Below, piece by piece: positions 6,286-9,498 of a stretch of DNA of 9,498 nt (its first letter is position 1; each line of letters opens with the position of its first letter). The DNA is from Bacillota bacterium. Lineage in GTDB: Bacteria > Bacillota > Clostridia > Oscillospirales > Butyricicoccaceae. A model generated the notes under the pieces. It searched no databases. It saw only the letters and a list, made by a program, of their open reading frames with translations, and was not told the DNA's origin. Location: NCBI GenBank assembly GCA_030705725.1, contig JAUZPW010000039.1, forward strand, positions 1-9,498, written 5' to 3'. A program made the translations under genes and the position numbers.

Positions 6286-7056
6286 ATGAACCGCAGGTAC
6301 CGTAAAACAATTATTGCCGGAAACTGGAAAATGAACAAAACAGCCTCGGAGACCCGTGCCCTGATTGAAGAATTGAAGCCTCTTCTCGCAAAGGCGAAAT
6401 GGTGCGATGTTGTGCTGTGCGTTCCTTTTGTCGATATTTCGGCGGCAATTAAGGCGGCGAAGGGGTCCAAGATCGCTATCGGGGCACAAAATATGCACTT
6501 TGAAAAATCCGGAGCTTTCACAGGCGAGGTATCGGCCGACATGCTGACGGATCTCGGCGTTAAGTACGCCATTATCGGACATTCGGAGCGCAGGCAGTAT
6601 TTTAACGAAACTGACGAAACTGTAAACAAAAAGGTTATTAAGGCGCTTGAGGCTGGTTTGCGTCCGATCGTCTGCGTCGGAGAAAGCATTGAGCAACGGG
6701 ATCAGGGTGTGACGATGGACAATATTAGGATGCAGGTCAAAATCGCATTGAAAGGCGTTGCCGCCAAGGAACTCAAGAAAGTGGTCTTCGCGTACGAACC
6801 CATATGGGCAATCGGCACGGGCCGCACTGCTACAAGCAGCCAGGCTAACGAGGTCTGCGAGGGGGTACGCACCTGTCTGCGCGAACTATATGGCGCCAGG
6901 GCGGCCAGATCCGTAACTATTCAGTATGGAGGCTCGATGAACGCCAAAAATGCAGCTGAACTTTTAGCTCAGACAGATATTGACGGCGGACTTATCGGCG
7001 GTGCGTCGTTAAAAGCGGCGGACTTTACACAAATAGTGGAAGCGGCAAATCAATAA
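6286..7056 (+). CDS. tpiA: Triose-phosphate isomerase
   Basis: Interconverts dihydroxyacetone phosphate and glyceraldehyde 3-phosphate in the cytosol as a TIM-barrel dimer. The product is 256 residues, normal for bacterial TpiA (about 250). The start at 6286 places AGNWKMN near the N-terminus, as in the family. Seen: Asn13 and Lys15 in AGNWKMN, the catalytic His99 in IIGHSERR (96-103), the catalytic Glu171 in YEPIWAIGTGRTAT (170-183, covering flexible loop 6), the YGGSM phosphate loop (214-218) and GGLIGGASL (234-242). All catalytic residues are present. It lies 31 bases after pgk and its stop is separated by a single base from the gpmI ATG, so the genes are one transcription unit and probably translationally coupled. 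Confidence 0.98.
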   Translation: MNRRYRKTIIAGNWKMNKTASETRALIEELKPLLAKAKWCDVVLCVPFVDISAAIKAAKGSKIAIGAQNMHFEKSGAFTGEVSADMLTDLGVKYAIIGHSERRQYFNETDETVNKKVIKALEAGLRPIVCVGESIEQRDQGVTMDNIRMQVKIALKGVAAKELKKVVFAYEPIWAIGTGRTATSSQANEVCEGVRTCLRELYGARAARSVTIQYGGSMNAKNAAELLAQTDIDGGLIGGASLKAADFTQIVEAANQ

Positions 7057-7057
7057 T

Positions 7058-8575
7058 ATGAAAAATCCAATTATTCTTATTATCATGGATGGCTTCGGCC
7101 TTACGCAGAATAAAAAGTTCAGCGCGATTGAAGCGGCTTCGACACCAAATCTTGATCGTGTTTTTTCGACATGCCCGATGACAAAGCTTGCCTGTTCGGG
7201 ATACGAAGTGGGGCTTCCTAAGGGGCAGATGGGTAATTCAGAAGTCGGGCATACGAATATCGGGGCGGGGCGGATTGTTTATCAGGAGCTGACACGAATC
7301 TCAAAAGAAATTGAAGATGGAATGTTTTTCAAAAACGAATCTTTTGCTAAAGCTATAGAAAAATGCAAGGAGAATAAAAGCGCGCTTCACCTTATGGGGC
7401 TTTTATCGGACGGCGGGGTGCACAGCCACAATACCCATCTCTGGGCGTTACTGAAGCTCGCTAAGGAGAGCGGCCTGCGGGAAGTTTACATCCATTGCTT
7501 TCTTGACGGGCGCGATGTGCCGCCTGAGTCGGGAAAACAGTTTGTGCAGGAATGCGTTGAGAAAACTAAAGAGATCGGTATCGGGGAAATATCAACCATT
7601 ATGGGAAGATACTACGCAATGGACCGCGACAAACGGTATGACCGGGTTAAGCGTGCCTATGACGCGGTGGTTTCAGGCTTCGGGATTAAAAACAGCGATC
7701 CGGCAGACGCAGTAGCAAATTCGTATAAAAATTCGATTACGGATGAGTTTGTCGAACCGGTTGTCTGTTCCGACACGGGAAGGATTAAAGTCAACGATTC
7801 GGTTATTTTCTTTAACTTCAGGCCGGACAGGGCAAGAGAGATCACGAGGGCGTTCGTTGACCCTGAATTCGACGGGTTTGCGCGTGAAAAAGGATTTTTC
7901 CCCATATTTTACGTCTGCATGACTCAATATGACGTAACTATGCCGAACGTTGAGGTGGCATACAAGCCTCAATCGCTTAAAAACACATTCGGAGAGTATA
8001 TTTCCGAACTGGGGCTTACGCAGCTCAGGATTGCCGAAACCGAAAAATACGCGCATGTTACTTTTTTCTTTAACGGCGGAGTTGAGCATGTTTACAAAGG
8101 CGAGGATCGTATTCTTGTTCCGTCTCCGAAGGTCGCTACCTATGACCTGAAGCCGGAAATGAGCGCATACGAAGTTGCGGACAGTGTCTGCGAAGCAATA
8201 GACAGCGGGAAATACGACGTAATTATACTGAACTACGCCAACTGCGATATGGTTGGGCACACCGGCATTTTTGACGCCGCGAAAGCCGCTGTGGAAGCGG
8301 TCGACGCATGTGTCGGGAAAACGCTCGAGGCTATTATGAAAGCGGGCGGCATGGCACTGATAACGGCCGATCACGGGAACGCGGAGCGGATGTACGAGGA
8401 TGACGGAGTAACTCCGTTTACCGCGCATACGACAAATCCTGTGCCGTTCGCTATCGTCGGAGCGGACGTTAAGCTCAAAGAGGGACGCCTGTGCGATATT
8501 GCCCCCACCATGCTCGATTTGATCGGGCTGTCAAAACCCGCCGAAATGGACGGAGTATCACTTATTCTTAAGTAA
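7058..8575 (+). CDS. gpmI: 2,3-bisphosphoglycerate-independent phosphoglycerate mutase
   Basis: Interconverts 3- and 2-phosphoglycerate through a phosphoserine intermediate using two manganese ions; it belongs to the alkaline phosphatase superfamily. The product is 505 residues, close to the usual 510. Seen: Asp11 in MDGFG, the phosphorylated Ser61 in GNSEVGHTN (59-67), SDGGVHSHNTH (117-127) with His122, LDGRDVPP (149-156), MGRYYAMDRDKRYDR (182-196), FRPDRAREI (264-272), Lys330 in ETEKYAH, SPKVATYD (356-363), Asp397 and His401 in DMVGHTG, Asp438 and His439 in TADHGNAE, and His457 in AHTTNPVP. The metal and catalytic set is complete. The start cannot be moved to the next ATG (7085) without losing Asp11. 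No good Shine-Dalgarno lies close upstream; the gene starts one base after the tpiA stop, which suggests translation by re-initiating ribosomes. Confidence 0.97.
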   Translation: MKNPIILIIMDGFGLTQNKKFSAIEAASTPNLDRVFSTCPMTKLACSGYEVGLPKGQMGNSEVGHTNIGAGRIVYQELTRISKEIEDGMFFKNESFAKAIEKCKENKSALHLMGLLSDGGVHSHNTHLWALLKLAKESGLREVYIHCFLDGRDVPPESGKQFVQECVEKTKEIGIGEISTIMGRYYAMDRDKRYDRVKRAYDAVVSGFGIKNSDPADAVANSYKNSITDEFVEPVVCSDTGRIKVNDSVIFFNFRPDRAREITRAFVDPEFDGFAREKGFFPIFYVCMTQYDVTMPNVEVAYKPQSLKNTFGEYISELGLTQLRIAETEKYAHVTFFFNGGVEHVYKGEDRILVPSPKVATYDLKPEMSAYEVADSVCEAIDSGKYDVIILNYANCDMVGHTGIFDAAKAAVEAVDACVGKTLEAIMKAGGMALITADHGNAERMYEDDGVTPFTAHTTNPVPFAIVGADVKLKEGRLCDIAPTMLDLIGLSKPAEMDGVSLILK

Positions 8576-8599
8576 TATAACTGAAAAGAGGTAAAAAAC

Positions 8600-9498
8600 A
8601 TGAAACGCTTTATAGAAATCGTTGATGTAGTTGGCCGCGAAATACTGGACTCGAGAGGAAATCCGACCGTCGAGGTCGAGGTTTACGCAGACGACGGAGC
8701 GCAGGTTTTCGTCGGCAGGGCTGCCGTTCCTTCGGGTGCTTCGACAGGAATGTTCGAAGCCTGCGAGCTGCGCGACAACGATAAAAGCCGCTACCTCGGC
8801 AAGGGAGTGCTGAAAGCGGTTGAAGCCGTTAACGGGGAAATTGCCGAAGCCGTCATAGGGCTTAACGTTCTGGATCAGACTGAAATTGACCGGACCATGA
8901 TTGCTCTTGACGGAACCAAAAATAAAACCCGTCTCGGAGCAAACGCTATACTGGGCGTATCTCTCGCCTGCGCAAAGGCCGCAGCGGAGGCTCTGGGACT
9001 TCCGCTTTATGCCTATATCGGCGGATGCAACGCAAAAACGCTGCCGGTTCCGATGATGAATATCTTAAACGGCGGAGCTCACGCGACGAATAACGTCGAC
9101 ATTCAGGAATTCATGATCATGCCTGTCGGCGCGCCTTCCTTCTCGGAAGGCCTGCGTATGTGCGCGGAAGTATTCCACAACCTTAAAAACGTGCTTAAGG
9201 GAATGGGTCTCGCAACGGCTGTCGGTGATGAAGGCGGCTTTGCTCCGAACCTGAAAAAAGACGAGGATGCCCTGAAAGTCATCGTTGAAGCCGTCGAAAA
9301 GGCCGGATATCATCCGGGCAAGGATTTTATGATCGCTATGGATCCGGCTGTTTCCGAATGGTATGTCGAGGAAGACGGTGGATATTATCTGCTTCCGAAA
9401 GCCCAGAAGAAAATGACCAGGCAGCAGATGGTAAAAATGTGGAAGACATTTACCGAGAATTACCCGATTATTTCGATAGAGGACGGAATGGCCGAGGA
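8600..9498 (+). CDS. eno: Enolase, N-terminal two thirds (3' end outside window)
   Basis: Dehydrates 2-phosphoglycerate to phosphoenolpyruvate with magnesium. The frame is open from ATG 8600 to the window edge, giving 299 complete codons of an expected 420-430, and no stop or frameshift is seen. The ATG follows AGAGG (8587-8591) by 8 bases. Seen: REILDSRGNPTVEVEV (13-28), the mobile loop with Ser45 in VPSGASTG (43-50), His161 in GGAHATNNVDIQEFM, Glu170 in QEF, the catalytic Glu211 in GDEGGFAPN, the metal ligand Asp248 in MDPAVSEW, and Glu294 in IEDG. Asp316 and Lys341 equivalents lie beyond the window. Family enzymes often read HADNN where this has HATNN, and the SEW...LLPK stretch resembles a Clostridia-type variant from memory. 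It lies 24 bases after gpmI as a member of the pgk operon. Confidence 0.97.
   Translation, partial: MKRFIEIVDVVGREILDSRGNPTVEVEVYADDGAQVFVGRAAVPSGASTGMFEACELRDNDKSRYLGKGVLKAVEAVNGEIAEAVIGLNVLDQTEIDRTMIALDGTKNKTRLGANAILGVSLACAKAAAEALGLPLYAYIGGCNAKTLPVPMMNILNGGAHATNNVDIQEFMIMPVGAPSFSEGLRMCAEVFHNLKNVLKGMGLATAVGDEGGFAPNLKKDEDALKVIVEAVEKAGYHPGKDFMIAMDPAVSEWYVEEDGGYYLLPKAQKKMTRQQMVKMWKTFTENYPIISIEDGMAE

Noticed and set aside
7673..8428. A 251-codon open frame on the minus strand opposite gpmI.
   Set aside because: It lies wholly within a gene whose catalytic motifs are all present on the plus strand, and its translation shows no family motif. It is an expected shadow frame.
9079..9095. Enolase HATNN in place of the common HADNN, as a possible active-site defect.
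   Set aside because: The catalytic His, both Glu residues and Asp248 are kept, and I recall non-Asp residues at this place in Clostridia enolases, so it is probably a lineage variant.
1..9498. CRISPR arrays, insertion sequences, attachment sites, tRNA or rRNA genes.
   Set aside because: No regularly spaced repeats, transposase frames, terminal inverted repeats or RNA gene sequences were seen. The window is filled by housekeeping genes on one strand.

Overview
The window is a gene-dense, almost entirely plus-strand stretch of bacterial housekeeping chromosome. It most likely comes from a Gram-positive anaerobe of the class Clostridia (Bacillota). This rests on strong GA-rich Shine-Dalgarno sequences, one TTG start, a hisS-aspS synthetase pair, a DegV-family gene, cofactor-independent phosphoglycerate mutase, and an enolase with sequence features I associate with Clostridia. 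The taxonomic call is an inference; no rRNA or tRNA gene is present to confirm it.

Layout. (1) 1-273: the C-terminal part of a methylglyoxal synthase family protein, whose start lies outside the window. It is closed by a strong intrinsic terminator at 286-318. (2) 367-4905: a same-strand information-processing cluster of hisS (histidyl-tRNA synthetase), aspS (aspartyl-tRNA synthetase), trmL (tRNA wobble 2'-O-methyltransferase) and a degV-family fatty-acid-binding gene. A long hairpin (3461-3498) separates aspS from trmL. (3) 4906-5060: a 155-bp AT-rich regulatory gap holding a clear sigma-A-type promoter (TTGATT, 17 bp, TATAAT) and three inverted repeats, one of which resembles a Rex operator with one extra spacer base. 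(4) 5061-9498: a lower-glycolysis operon pgk-tpiA-gpmI-eno. Gaps between its genes are 1-31 bp, and eno runs off the right edge.

How the genes work together. pgk, tpiA, gpmI and eno encode the triose-phosphate part of glycolysis, except glyceraldehyde-3-phosphate dehydrogenase, which is not between the promoter and pgk. The upstream MgsA-like protein belongs to a family that diverts dihydroxyacetone phosphate, the TpiA substrate, to methylglyoxal. This copy has replacements at several active-site positions known from the E. coli enzyme, and I rate it the most interesting protein-level observation here. hisS, aspS and trmL all act on tRNA charging or modification.

I see no mobile element, CRISPR array, RNA gene, frameshift or broken gene, and no convincing new biological system. 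The findings are local: divergent active-site residues in the MgsA-like and DegV proteins, the architecture of the glycolytic promoter, and a few hairpins. All gaps between genes are under 300 bases.
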